Positions 26,986-34,748 of a DNA stretch of 64,000 nt are shown piece after piece. The number at the start of each line of letters is the position of its first letter. The stretch's first letter is position 1. The stretch spans positions 2,790,001-2,854,000 of the forward strand of contig NZ_CP059399.1 in NCBI RefSeq assembly GCF_013744875.1, in the 5' to 3' direction. Position numbers and translations under genes: made by a program. The notes beneath the pieces were generated by a model that was not told where the DNA came from, did no database searches, and was given only the letters and a program-made list of their open reading frames with translations. The DNA is from Nocardia huaxiensis (GTDB lineage Bacteria; Actinomycetota; Actinomycetes; Mycobacteriales; Mycobacteriaceae).

Positions 26986-28170
26986 GTGTCAACGCATAAG
27001 CCCCTGCCGCCCCTGGTGGAGCCGGCCGCGGAGCTGACCAAGGACGAGGTCGCCCGCTACAGCCGTCACCTGATCATCCCCGATCTCGGGGTCGACGGGC
27101 AGAAACGTTTGAAGAACGCGCGCGTGCTGGTGATCGGCGCGGGCGGCCTCGGTTCCCCGGCGCTGCTGTATCTGGCCGCCGCCGGTGTGGGCACCCTGGG
27201 CATCGTCGAGTTCGACGAGGTCGACGCCTCCAATCTGCAGCGCCAGATCATCCACGGCGAATCCGACATCGGCCGCTCCAAGGCCGACTCGGCGCGCGAC
27301 TCCATCCTGGAGATCAACTCCGGAATCACCGTGCAGCTGCACAAGATTCGCCTCGAGCCGGACAATGCGGTCGACCTGTTCCGCCAGTACGACCTGATCG
27401 TCGACGGCACCGACAACTTCGCCACCCGCTACCTCGTCAACGACGCGGCGGTGCTGGCAGGCAAGCCCTACGTCTGGGGCTCCATCTACCGTTTCGAGGG
27501 CCAGGTCTCCGTCTTCTGGGAGGACGCCCCCGACAACCGCGGCATCAACTACCGCGACCTCTACCCCGAGGCCCCGCCGCCGGGCATGGTCCCCTCCTGC
27601 GCCGAAGGCGGCGTGCTGGGCGTGCTCTGCGCGTCGATCGGCTCGATCATGGTCACCGAGGCCATCAAGCTCCTGACCGGCATCGGCGACCCCCTGCTCG
27701 GCCGCCTCATGGTGTACGACGCACTCGACATGACCTACCGCACCATCAAGCTCCGCCGCGACCCCGACCGCCAGCCGATCACTGAACTCATCGACTACGA
27801 CGCCTTCTGCGGCGTGGTCTCCGAAGAGGGCCAAGCCGCCGCCATCGGTTCGACGATCACCGCCCGAGAACTCAAAGACCTCCTCGACGCAGGCAAAGAC
27901 ATAGCCCTGATCGACGTCCGTGAGCCCGTGGAATGGGACATCGTCAATATCGAAGGCGCGACCCTGATCCCCAAGGACCGCATCCTCTCCGGTGAGGCCC
28001 TGTCCACCCTCCCGCAGAATCGCCCGATCGTCCTCTACTGCAAGACCGGCATCCGTTCGGCGGACTGCCTCGCTGCCCTGAAGAACGCCGGCTTTTCCGA
28101 CGCGACTCACGTGCAGGGTGGAATCACGGCCTGGGCCAACCAGATCGACACCTCCCTGCCCACCTACTGA
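26986..28170 (+). CDS. moeZ: Adenylyltransferase/sulfurtransferase MoeZ
   Basis: A 394-residue fusion of an E1-like ThiF/MoeB domain (ATP loop GAGGLGSPALLYLAAAG at about 46-62, the Arg finger NLQRQIIHG, the Cys in PSCAEGG) and a C-terminal rhodanese domain (about 290-394) with the persulphide Cys in LYCKTGIRS. MoeZ activates and sulphurates carrier proteins such as MoaD and CysO for molybdopterin and cysteine synthesis. GTG at 26986 has GAGGAG nine bases upstream. The molybdenum cofactor is needed by NarG further right in this window. A terminator follows directly. Confidence 0.95.
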   Translation: MSTHKPLPPLVEPAAELTKDEVARYSRHLIIPDLGVDGQKRLKNARVLVIGAGGLGSPALLYLAAAGVGTLGIVEFDEVDASNLQRQIIHGESDIGRSKADSARDSILEINSGITVQLHKIRLEPDNAVDLFRQYDLIVDGTDNFATRYLVNDAAVLAGKPYVWGSIYRFEGQVSVFWEDAPDNRGINYRDLYPEAPPPGMVPSCAEGGVLGVLCASIGSIMVTEAIKLLTGIGDPLLGRLMVYDALDMTYRTIKLRRDPDRQPITELIDYDAFCGVVSEEGQAAAIGSTITARELKDLLDAGKDIALIDVREPVEWDIVNIEGATLIPKDRILSGEALSTLPQNRPIVLYCKTGIRSADCLAALKNAGFSDATHVQGGITAWANQIDTSLPTY

Positions 28171-28180
28171 ACCTCCGCCG

Positions 28181-28220
28181 AAGACTCGGGTCCGACCGAT
28201 CGCCGAACCCGAGTCTTTTT
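28181..28220 (+). terminator. Intrinsic terminator after moeZ
   Basis: AAGACTCGGGT at 28181-28191 pairs with ACCCGAGTCTT at 28207-28217, and the stem ends in TTTTT. It closes the conserved block before the accessory region. Confidence 0.9.
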
Positions 28221-28240
28221 GCCCTGCAAGGGAATACCTG

Positions 28241-28279
28241 TCGGACATGCCCAAGAAGCGACAACCCGGGCATGTCCGA
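28241..28279. repeat. Perfect 12-base inverted repeat at the left edge of the accessory region
   Basis: TCGGACATGCCC at 28241-28252 and GGGCATGTCCGA at 28268-28279 flank a 15-base spacer. It lies 43 bases before the Rpn-like gene, so it could be that gene's operator or a second terminator; there is no U-tract. Confidence 0.6.
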
Positions 28280-28322
28280 GGATTCTGGAACGTCTGTTCG
28301 ATCGGCCGTTTAGCGTCGTCGT

Positions 28323-29264
28323 GTGCCGTCCATCCGTCACGAGATCTCGCTGCAGTTGTTGCGTCATCGCGCCGAGGTCGCCCCGCTCATCGCTCGGACG
28401 GTGCTCGGTGTGCCGGTTCCTGACCTACCCTGCTGGCGACCGGGCCCGGAGACGGTGACATTGCTGTCTCCGGGTGAGCTGCACCTGGATCTGGTCCTGG
28501 TCGGTTCGACTGCCGACAAACCAGAGTTCGCGGTCATTCACGAGGTCCAGAACTCCTGCTGCGCTTCCGAACTCGACCGCATCGCACTCAGCTGGCCCGC
28601 CTATGTCACACACGTGCGACAGCGACTGGGGTGTCCGGTGGTGTTGCTGGCGTTCTGTCCCTCCGAATCGGTCGCGGGCAAGATCTCCACCCCGGTGGAG
28701 ACCGGACATCCCGACTTCGTGTTCCGGCCCCGCACCTACTGGCCCGGCATGCTGCCCGCGATCACCACCGTCGCCGAAGCCGACCAATGGCCGGAACTCG
28801 CGCTGCTGTCGGCACCGGGGCATCTCGGTGACAACGAGCGACACAGAGTGCTCGCCATGGTGCTCGAGGCGATGCAACGCCTCGAGCCGGACTGGCGTGT
28901 CCACTACCATGACTACATCAGCAAATGCGTACCCGCCCGGTACCGGAAGGAGTGGGAGGACCTCGTGGCCATGGCGATCGAGAACTACCACTGGGAAAGC
29001 GATTTCGCCCGAGAGCATCAGGCCATCGGCCGAGCCGAGGGCCGCGTTGAAGGGCGCGCCGAAGGGCAGGTGGAGGCGCTGGCGGGGTCCGTTTTGCGGA
29101 TTCTCGAGCGGCGCGGGCTCGACATCGACGAGGCCGTTCGCACACGGGTCACAGGCTGCTCGGATCTCGCGCAATTGACGCGCTGGCTGGATCTGGCGCT
29201 GGTGGTGGATTCCGCCGAGAAAATTCTCGAATCAGGGACGCACCCACGGGGCAAACCGCACTAG
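28323..29264 (+). CDS. Rpn/PD-(D/E)XK nuclease-like protein with DUF4351-like tail
   Basis: A 313-residue protein resembling actinobacterial relatives of the recombination-promoting nuclease/putative transposase group. A PD-(D/E)XK-type core is suggested by HLDLVLVG followed by FAVIHEVQ (Asp, then Glu-x-Gln) and a strand VVLLAFCP. A linker with repeated GRxEGR units (RAEGRVEGRAEGQVE, about 237-251) precedes a C-terminal helical domain, SVLRILERRGLDIDEAV to LARWLDLALVV-like, matching DUF4351-type ends. GTG at 28323 is the only good start. It is the first gene of the accessory insertion. The split pair at 55.7-56.5 kb is related. Confidence 0.75.
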   Translation: MPSIRHEISLQLLRHRAEVAPLIARTVLGVPVPDLPCWRPGPETVTLLSPGELHLDLVLVGSTADKPEFAVIHEVQNSCCASELDRIALSWPAYVTHVRQRLGCPVVLLAFCPSESVAGKISTPVETGHPDFVFRPRTYWPGMLPAITTVAEADQWPELALLSAPGHLGDNERHRVLAMVLEAMQRLEPDWRVHYHDYISKCVPARYRKEWEDLVAMAIENYHWESDFAREHQAIGRAEGRVEGRAEGQVEALAGSVLRILERRGLDIDEAVRTRVTGCSDLAQLTRWLDLALVVDSAEKILESGTHPRGKPH

Positions 29265-29458
29265 CAGGTCCGCCGACCGCGGAATCGCAGCCTGCGTCAG
29301 CAGGCCCTCAGCCCGCGAGGCCGAGCCAATGCGATGGAACGGTCGTGCGCCCGAACTGGCAGTCTTCCCATCGTCCTTCGTTGTGGAGGTGCAGTAAGCT
29401 GCCGCACGAACATGTAGAGCAGGACTGCGGCGGATGGAGCGCCGTGGAGGGGGCGGGC

Positions 29459-29782
29459 GTGGCGACAGAAGCGGGTGGCACCGGTACGTTCGGGGTGATT
29501 CCGGACGATGTGCAGGGTTTCGGGCGTGCAGCCTATGCGATCGCTGAGGAATTGCGTTCGGCTTCAGCCAATCTCGACACCGAAGTGCAGGGGTTGATGG
29601 CTACCTGGAAGGGTGCTGCAGCCGATTCCTATCTGGTGGGGTGGGATGAGATGCACAGCGGTGCAATGGATGTGTGGGACACGCTCTTCGCACTGGCAGA
29701 ACGGCTCGGAATCACCGCCGAGAATTATCGCGATGCCGATACCGCCTACTCGGCGGCCGTGTCTTCGCTGGATCTGCCATGA
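29459..29782 (+). CDS. WXG100-family protein (ESX/type VII substrate)
   Basis: A 107-residue two-helix hairpin protein. The turn motif reads TWKGAAADSY, so the usual W-x-G is present (W-K-G), followed by the second helix with WDEMHSGAMDVWD. Such proteins form dimers exported by type VII secretion and often chaperone toxin effectors. The GTG at 29459 follows a GGAGGGGG tract; an earlier GTG at 29444 is possible. It overlaps the next WXG100 gene by four bases, and the toxin gene follows. Confidence 0.85.
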   Translation: MATEAGGTGTFGVIPDDVQGFGRAAYAIAEELRSASANLDTEVQGLMATWKGAAADSYLVGWDEMHSGAMDVWDTLFALAERLGITAENYRDADTAYSAAVSSLDLP

Positions 29783-30084
29783 GTGGGGTTGCGGGCGAAG
29801 GGTTCTCGGTTGATCTCGAGCACCTGGACTCGGTGACGGCGCGGATGCGTGCGTTGAAGAGTTTCGTCGTCGATCAGCTCGCGGCATTGGACGCCAAGGC
29901 GAACGCGGTGATGCCGACCTGGACCGGTGAGGCCGCGACCGCCTATCAGGTCGCGCACCAGGAATGGGCCGACGGCGCGACCGACGTCCAGGACGGGCTC
30001 GCCGTTTTGGAGAAAGCCGCGCAGACCGCCCACGGCAACTACACCGGCGCGATGGCCGCGAACCTGAAACGACTCGGGTTGTAA
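29779..30084 (+). CDS. Second WXG100-family protein
   Basis: A 101-residue protein with a helix-turn-helix layout and W-T-G in TWTGEAATAYQ near residue 47. The second helix carries the typical YQVAHQEWADGATDVQDGLAVL pattern, as two stretches around the Trp. ATG at 29779 overlaps the first WXG100 stop (ATGA), so the two proteins are probably made together and may form a heterodimer. The toxin gene begins 36 bases later. Confidence 0.88.
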   Translation: MSGVAGEGFSVDLEHLDSVTARMRALKSFVVDQLAALDAKANAVMPTWTGEAATAYQVAHQEWADGATDVQDGLAVLEKAAQTAHGNYTGAMAANLKRLGL

Positions 30085-30120
30085 AGCGTTCCGTTCCAAA
30101 AGCTTTCGGGGATCTGGTAG

Positions 30121-31524
30121 ATGAATCTCACGTTCGGCGCGTACTACGCCGTTGGCGAAGCGTGTTTCGACCTGGCCGATGCTTTGCAGACCGCGTTCAC
30201 GACCGAGACAGCCACGCTGAACACCTGCGACGGTATGGCCGGTATGGACGAGGAGGGCAAGTCGTGGGCCACCGACTACGACACCCGGGTCAGCGAGCTG
30301 TTGACCCTGGTCGCAGACCTCGGCGAGGGTGTGCAGAAGCTGGGCCGGGTGGCTGTCCAATGCGGCTACGACCTCTACCTCGCCGACTACAACAGCATCG
30401 TCAACCCTGTCGGGCAACCGGCCGCGATGCCGACGATGCCAATTGTCGAGCGGCGATTCTATGGCGCACCGTGCAAAGCCGGAACCTCTCCACAGGGCGG
30501 GCTGCGTGACGCGGCGGACGATGTCATCGGGCTGGCCAACAAGGTCGGGATCGCGATCCCGGACGGCGACACCGACCAACTCGATGCCGCAGCCGCTGCG
30601 TGGAATCGGTTGCAGAACAACTACACCGCGAACTTGTCCTCGGTCCTGACCAACGCCGCCACGGTGATGGATGGCTGCGACGCCGACGACGCCCGCGCGA
30701 TCGCGGAGAAGTTGCGTGGCCTGCAAGGCGTTGTCGACGACGTCCTGGCAGCTTGCGGCGAGCTGTCGGCGATGTGCACCGAGTTCAAGGACGCACTTTG
30801 GACTTTGCGCAAACAGATGCTGTGGAGCATCCTCGAGGAGCTCGGCTGGAAGGTCGCAGAAAAATTCGCCCTGACGGTCGCCAGCTCATTTCTCACCTTC
30901 GGCGCTTCCGCCGTGATCGGTGCCGCATCGATCGCGACCACCGTACTCGAGTATGCGGCCAAAATCGCCGACAAGGTCCGGGACTGGCGAAAGCTGAGAG
31001 CACAGGCCAAAGCGGTACGAAAGCAACGCGACCTGGGAGACTCTCAACGTAAGGCCAACGAAGCGAAGAACCTCGATGATGATCCATCATCTGGCAAGGG
31101 TGACGGCAAAACGCAAGGAAAGCTGCCGGAATTCGACGGTAAGCAGGAAGCTCAAGCTGTACGTGACCGGCTCGCGGCGAGCGGTCAGACCATCGCAGGC
31201 ACCAGGAACGTAGCCGTGACTCGTGGACAGATCGATGGTCAAGATATTTCGTTGGATGCAGTCAGTGGAGGGAAAACGCCCGATGGAACGGTGGGTACGC
31301 CGAAAGAGCCGATGTTCAACCCAGTCTCTGAGGATGGGTCGGTAATTCGACCGACTGATTCTGAATACAAAATACTGGAAAATCTTGGACAACAACTCCG
31401 ACCCGATTCGAAAGGTTCCATCAACTTGTACACTGAGCGAGAGCCTTGCGGCGCATGCCTGAGTGTGATAGAGCAGTTCAGGGCAAAATTTCCTGGAGTG
31501 GAGGTGAACGTAACCCATGGTTAG
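30121..31524 (+). CDS. Polymorphic toxin: WXG100-like N-terminus with C-terminal deaminase-fold domain
   Basis: A 467-residue protein. Residues 1-230 are helical and resemble ESX-type leader domains; 249-282 are hydrophobic (FALTVASSFLTFGASAVIG); 285-340 form a Lys/Asp-rich linker. The C-terminal 110 residues look like the deaminase fold used by bacterial toxins: strand NVAVTRGQIDG, a helix starting D413-S414-E415-Y-K, the strand SINLYTE and the zinc motif P-C443-G-A-C446 followed by VIEQFRAKFPGVEVNV. The usual His/Cys before the catalytic Glu is not seen (D-S-E here). It probably acts on nucleic acid or nucleotides in rival cells. The stop overlaps the immunity gene by eight bases. Confidence 0.8.
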   Translation: MNLTFGAYYAVGEACFDLADALQTAFTTETATLNTCDGMAGMDEEGKSWATDYDTRVSELLTLVADLGEGVQKLGRVAVQCGYDLYLADYNSIVNPVGQPAAMPTMPIVERRFYGAPCKAGTSPQGGLRDAADDVIGLANKVGIAIPDGDTDQLDAAAAAWNRLQNNYTANLSSVLTNAATVMDGCDADDARAIAEKLRGLQGVVDDVLAACGELSAMCTEFKDALWTLRKQMLWSILEELGWKVAEKFALTVASSFLTFGASAVIGAASIATTVLEYAAKIADKVRDWRKLRAQAKAVRKQRDLGDSQRKANEAKNLDDDPSSGKGDGKTQGKLPEFDGKQEAQAVRDRLAASGQTIAGTRNVAVTRGQIDGQDISLDAVSGGKTPDGTVGTPKEPMFNPVSEDGSVIRPTDSEYKILENLGQQLRPDSKGSINLYTEREPCGACLSVIEQFRAKFPGVEVNVTHG

Positions 31525-31978
31525 CTTTGAGCATGTCGAAGCGATGAAGGTCCTGTGTCGCGAACTGCTGGCCTCTGGAATTGCGACGGTCGATGAAATA
31601 GAAGGATGCTCTGCGTCCGAAATTGGTGAGGTAGTTTCCGCTGCGGCGCAATTCCCTCTCCCTGACGAGTACCTCGCATTCCTGCGGGTACTGGGTAAGA
31701 AGGCTGGAGCGCTGTTCAGGGGTACCGATCTATTCTTCCCGACGTTGTTGGAGGCGAAGGAAGCCGCTCTCGATATTGCTGAAGGACCTGATGAATCTTT
31801 GAAGCTGGAGGATCGCTTCTTCTTTGGCCATCATCAAGGCTACAAGGTGTACTTTTTCGAGTTGGGATCACCGGCTGTGTTCGCTTACCAGGAAGGGCAT
31901 CCGGAGGTTGAGTTGTTGGCAGATTCATTTCTGAAGTTTTTGCAGCATGCGCTTGAAGTGCGTAAGTCCTTGATCTGA
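31517..31978 (+). CDS. SMI1/KNR4 (SUKH) family immunity protein
   Basis: A 153-residue protein with the SUKH core: FPLPDEYLAFLRVLGKKAGALF near residue 50, then a strand-rich middle (RFFFGHHQGYKVYFFEL) and a C-terminal helix (FLKFLQHALEV). SUKH proteins are common immunity proteins for nuclease and deaminase toxins and neutralise the toxin in the producer. It starts inside the toxin stop, as expected for a toxin-immunity pair. The base composition is visibly richer in A and T than the surrounding genome, which suggests recent transfer along with the toxin tip. Confidence 0.85.
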   Translation: MVSFEHVEAMKVLCRELLASGIATVDEIEGCSASEIGEVVSAAAQFPLPDEYLAFLRVLGKKAGALFRGTDLFFPTLLEAKEAALDIAEGPDESLKLEDRFFFGHHQGYKVYFFELGSPAVFAYQEGHPEVELLADSFLKFLQHALEVRKSLI

Positions 31979-31996
31979 ATGGGCTGAATTCTCCGC

Positions 31997-32296
31997 CTAA
32001 TTGCAGTGGACGGTGTTGCTTGTGATGACGTCTTCGACCGGTTGTCCCGCGCCGCCTGGGGATTCGGTGCCGTCGAAGATTGCGTCGAGGATGTCGGCGC
32101 GGTCGAGGGTCGCGGGGATGCGGTGTGATGCGCGGGCGCTGAGGATCACCGCGTGTAGGACGGCCGCGTAGACCCGGGTGCGTGGCACGGTCAGACGCCA
32201 CCCTCGCCGTTCGCACTCGAGCAGCCGGGTGTCGACTGCATCGAGCACATCCGCGATGACCTGAATCTCGATGTGGTCGGGGTCATCGGAGGGCAT
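31997..32296 (-). CDS. Small helical protein of unknown function
   Basis: A 99-residue protein starting MPSDDPDHIEIQVIADVLDAV, with GGAGG five bases before the ATG at 32296, a good ribosome binding site. The middle (RTRVYAAVLHAVILSARAS) is helical; no catalytic motif is visible. It overlaps the end of the upstream small gene by 14 bases, so the two are cotranscribed. It lies between the immunity gene (convergent) and the Scr1/DUF397 pair (divergent). No family recognised. Confidence 0.65.
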   Translation of the reverse strand: MPSDDPDHIEIQVIADVLDAVDTRLLECERRGWRLTVPRTRVYAAVLHAVILSARASHRIPATLDRADILDAIFDGTESPGGAGQPVEDVITSNTVHCN

Positions 32297-32489
32297 GGCG
32301 ACCTCCGAGAAACAGTGTTCCCCAGCCGAATACCGCGATTCGCAATACGTCCAACAAACGCTCGCGGGTCGTTGCCGGTCTCCGGGCGGCTCGGCGGGCT
32401 GGTGCCGTGTGCCTGGCGGGGGTGGGCTGCCGCTTCTCGCGTTCGATGATTGCTTGTGCGGACCACGGATTCGGTTTGCTGCTCCACAT
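32283..32489 (-). CDS. Small membrane protein of unknown function
   Basis: A 68-residue protein: a basic, Ala/Arg/Pro-rich N-terminal half, then one probable transmembrane segment (LLDVLRIAVFGWGTLFLGG) and a short basic end. GAGGAG sits seven bases before the ATG at 32489. It overlaps the following 99-residue gene and is divergent from the Scr1-family regulator. Function unknown; length and overlap suggest a two-gene unit. Confidence 0.6.
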   Translation of the reverse strand: MWSSKPNPWSAQAIIEREKRQPTPARHTAPARRAARRPATTRERLLDVLRIAVFGWGTLFLGGRHALR

Positions 32490-32673
32490 CGTCGTTCTCC
32501 TCGTGATCGGGAGGTTGCGGTGTGATCAGGAGACCAGCGGATTCGGATGGGAACAAGCAGAATCGGACGTTTCACTCGGGTTGGTTCAATCGGCCAGGGC
32601 GTGGTTCGCGTCCGGCGTATGGTCTGTTCCGCGGTAGTGAGTGCTTCGTTCCGAAAATTCCGGGGATGCGAAC

Positions 32674-33564
32674 ATGACCAGTGATGACGAGCCGTCGACG
32701 CTGCCGCGACGGCAGTTGGGGCGATTTCTGCGTGAAGCCCGCGACAGCTGCGGGCTGTCCATGGATCGGGCGGCGCATTTGGTGGAGCTGAGTAAGACCG
32801 CCTTGCATCGCATCGAGACGGGCGGGGTGAAGAAGCTTCGTATTCGCGATATTCGAGCGCTGTGTGAGGTGTACGAGGTAGCGCCTGCGGATACCGATCG
32901 GGTCGTGGAGCTGGCGAAGCAGGCCCAGGTCACATCGTGGTACACAGCGTTCAGGGGTCTTTATGGTGATGCCACGTTCAACATGTATGTCGGTTTGGCC
33001 GCCTCTGCACGTCAATTGACGGCTTATCACGAGATCGTGCTGGGTTATCTGCAGACCGCCGACTACGCGCGTGCGCTGATCAGTGGGTTCTACGTGGACA
33101 GCAGCGTGGAGGACATCGACCGCCGTGTCGAACTGCGGATGAAGCGGCAAACGATCATCACGCGAAGAGCTGACCCCGTCAAACTCGAACTGCTGCTGCA
33201 TGAATCGGCGCTACACCGCATGGTGGGCGGCCCGCGAGTAATGGCTGCGCAGTTGCGGCACTTGGCAGAGGTCGGCAAGCTGCCCAATGTCTCGCTTCGA
33301 GTGCAGCCCTTCGCTGGCGGATGCACCAGGGGCCTGTTGCATGGACCGTTCGTGATCCTCGAGTTCGGGGTCGATGCCAAGGTGCGCCCGATCGAGCCCC
33401 CGCTGGTCTACCTAGAGGGCGCCGGAAAACCCGACATCTACATGGAGAACGGTGACGACGTGCGGCGCTACCATGAAATCGCCTCTGCTATAAGGGAAAC
33501 GGCCTTGACCGAGACCCAGACACGAGACCTGCTGCGGCAGGTGGCAAGGAGTTACGCGGTATGA
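32674..33564 (+). CDS. Scr1-family XRE regulator with DUF5753 domain
   Basis: This 296-residue protein has an N-terminal helix-turn-helix (RFLREARDSCGLSMDRAAHLV then SKTALHRIETG, about 10-45) and a C-terminal DUF5753 domain (from FRGLYGDATFNMYVGLAASA to the end). In Streptomyces, Scr1 acts with a DUF397 partner and the pair has been described as toxin-antitoxin-like. ATG at 32674 follows GGGGATGCGAAC. The stop overlaps the DUF397 gene by four bases. Such pairs are abundant in filamentous actinomycetes. Confidence 0.92.
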   Translation: MTSDDEPSTLPRRQLGRFLREARDSCGLSMDRAAHLVELSKTALHRIETGGVKKLRIRDIRALCEVYEVAPADTDRVVELAKQAQVTSWYTAFRGLYGDATFNMYVGLAASARQLTAYHEIVLGYLQTADYARALISGFYVDSSVEDIDRRVELRMKRQTIITRRADPVKLELLLHESALHRMVGGPRVMAAQLRHLAEVGKLPNVSLRVQPFAGGCTRGLLHGPFVILEFGVDAKVRPIEPPLVYLEGAGKPDIYMENGDDVRRYHEIASAIRETALTETQTRDLLRQVARSYAV

Positions 33565-33770
33565 GCACCGATCTGTCTGGGGTGCAGTGGTTCAAGAGCA
33601 GCCACAGCAGCGGCCAAACCGATTGTGTAGAAGTGGCGTGGTTGTCCGAGGGCATGGTCGGTGTGCGCGATTCGAAGAATCCCGCCGGCCCTGTGTTGAC
33701 CTTTCGCCCCGGTGAGTGGGATGCGTTCACCGCCGGTGTGGTGGGTGGGGAGTTCTCGAGTCCCGCCTGA
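33561..33770 (+). CDS. DUF397 protein (Scr2-like partner)
   Basis: A 69-residue DUF397 protein with the family pattern WFKSSHSSGQTDCVEVAW, then VGVRDSKNPAGPVLTF and W-DAF near the C-terminus. It is translationally coupled to the Scr1-type regulator through an ATGA overlap. In the known Streptomyces pair the small protein is the partner whose activity is counteracted by the XRE protein. It marks the right end of the accessory insertion. Confidence 0.93.
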   Translation: MSTDLSGVQWFKSSHSSGQTDCVEVAWLSEGMVGVRDSKNPAGPVLTFRPGEWDAFTAGVVGGEFSSPA

Positions 33771-33863
33771 TCGGATATCGGGGGAGCAACAGGACAATTC
33801 CGACCGAGCGGGCGCTCGGTGTGGCTTCCATTTCGGAAGTTGTTGCGGCGGTACCGTACGCGC

Positions 33864-34721
33864 GTGACCATGACTGCTGTGGAACCTCCCGAGCACGTGC
33901 GCTCGACCTTCGGGTTGCGCGAGGTCGTGCCGGATCCGCTGGGGAACTGGGACGGCGGGTGGCTGTGCGGGGATGTGGTGTTGAGTCCGGTGACGGATCA
34001 TGCGCGGGCCGCCTGGTCGGCCAAGGTGCGGGAGACGTTGCGGGTGGACGGGCTGCGGCTGGCGCGGCCGGTCCGGGCCACCGATGGGCGATACGTCGTC
34101 AGTGGGTGGCGGGCGGATACCTATCTCGAAGGCGTGCCGGAGCCTCGGCACGATGAGGTCGTGTCGCTGTCGTTGCGACTACATCAGGTGACGGCGAAGC
34201 TGGAGCGGCCGCGGTTTCTGGTGCAGGCGCCGATCGCGCCGTGGGTGGATGTGGATGTGTTCGCGGCGGCCGATCGGGCCGCGTGGGAGGCGGTGCCGTT
34301 GCGCAGCCTCAAGGTGGGGGGCCTGCTGCCGGCCACCTCACCGGACGGGGAGCGGAGTTTGCAGCTCATCACGCAGCTGTCGACGCTGCGTAAGCCGGTG
34401 ACGAGCCCGGCGCAGCTGGTGCACGGAGATCTGTTCGGCACGGTGCTTTTTCACGGTTCGTTCGCACCGGGGCTCACCGACATCACGCCGTACTGGCGGC
34501 CTGCCTCCTGGGCGGCGGCGGTCATCGTGGTGGACGCGCTGTCGTGGGGCGGAGCCGACGACGGGCTGGCCGAGCGCTGGCGGGATCTGCCGGAGTGGCC
34601 GCAGATGCTGGTGCGGGCGGTCATGTTCCGGCTCGCGGTGCACGCGCTGCATCCGCGGTCGACGCCGGAGGCGTTTCCCGGGCTGGCGCGCACCACCGAC
34701 ATGATTCGCCTATTGCTGTAA
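33864..34721 (+). CDS. TIGR02569 family protein (aminoglycoside-phosphotransferase-like fold)
   Basis: A 285-residue actinobacterial protein, probably the counterpart of Rv3205c, which lies next to moeZ in M. tuberculosis. The region AQLVHGDLFGTVLFHG has the His-Gly-Asp-x-x-x-x-x-Val pattern of the phosphotransferase catalytic loop, though with variations (no Asn), so activity is uncertain. GTG at 33864 or ATG at 33870 are equally possible. A strong terminator follows. Its distance of about 5.7 kb from moeZ is evidence that the DNA between them was inserted. Confidence 0.8.
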   Translation: MTMTAVEPPEHVRSTFGLREVVPDPLGNWDGGWLCGDVVLSPVTDHARAAWSAKVRETLRVDGLRLARPVRATDGRYVVSGWRADTYLEGVPEPRHDEVVSLSLRLHQVTAKLERPRFLVQAPIAPWVDVDVFAAADRAAWEAVPLRSLKVGGLLPATSPDGERSLQLITQLSTLRKPVTSPAQLVHGDLFGTVLFHGSFAPGLTDITPYWRPASWAAAVIVVDALSWGGADDGLAERWRDLPEWPQMLVRAVMFRLAVHALHPRSTPEAFPGLARTTDMIRLLL

Positions 34722-34748
34722 CGGCATTCAGGGATCGAACGCGAAAAC

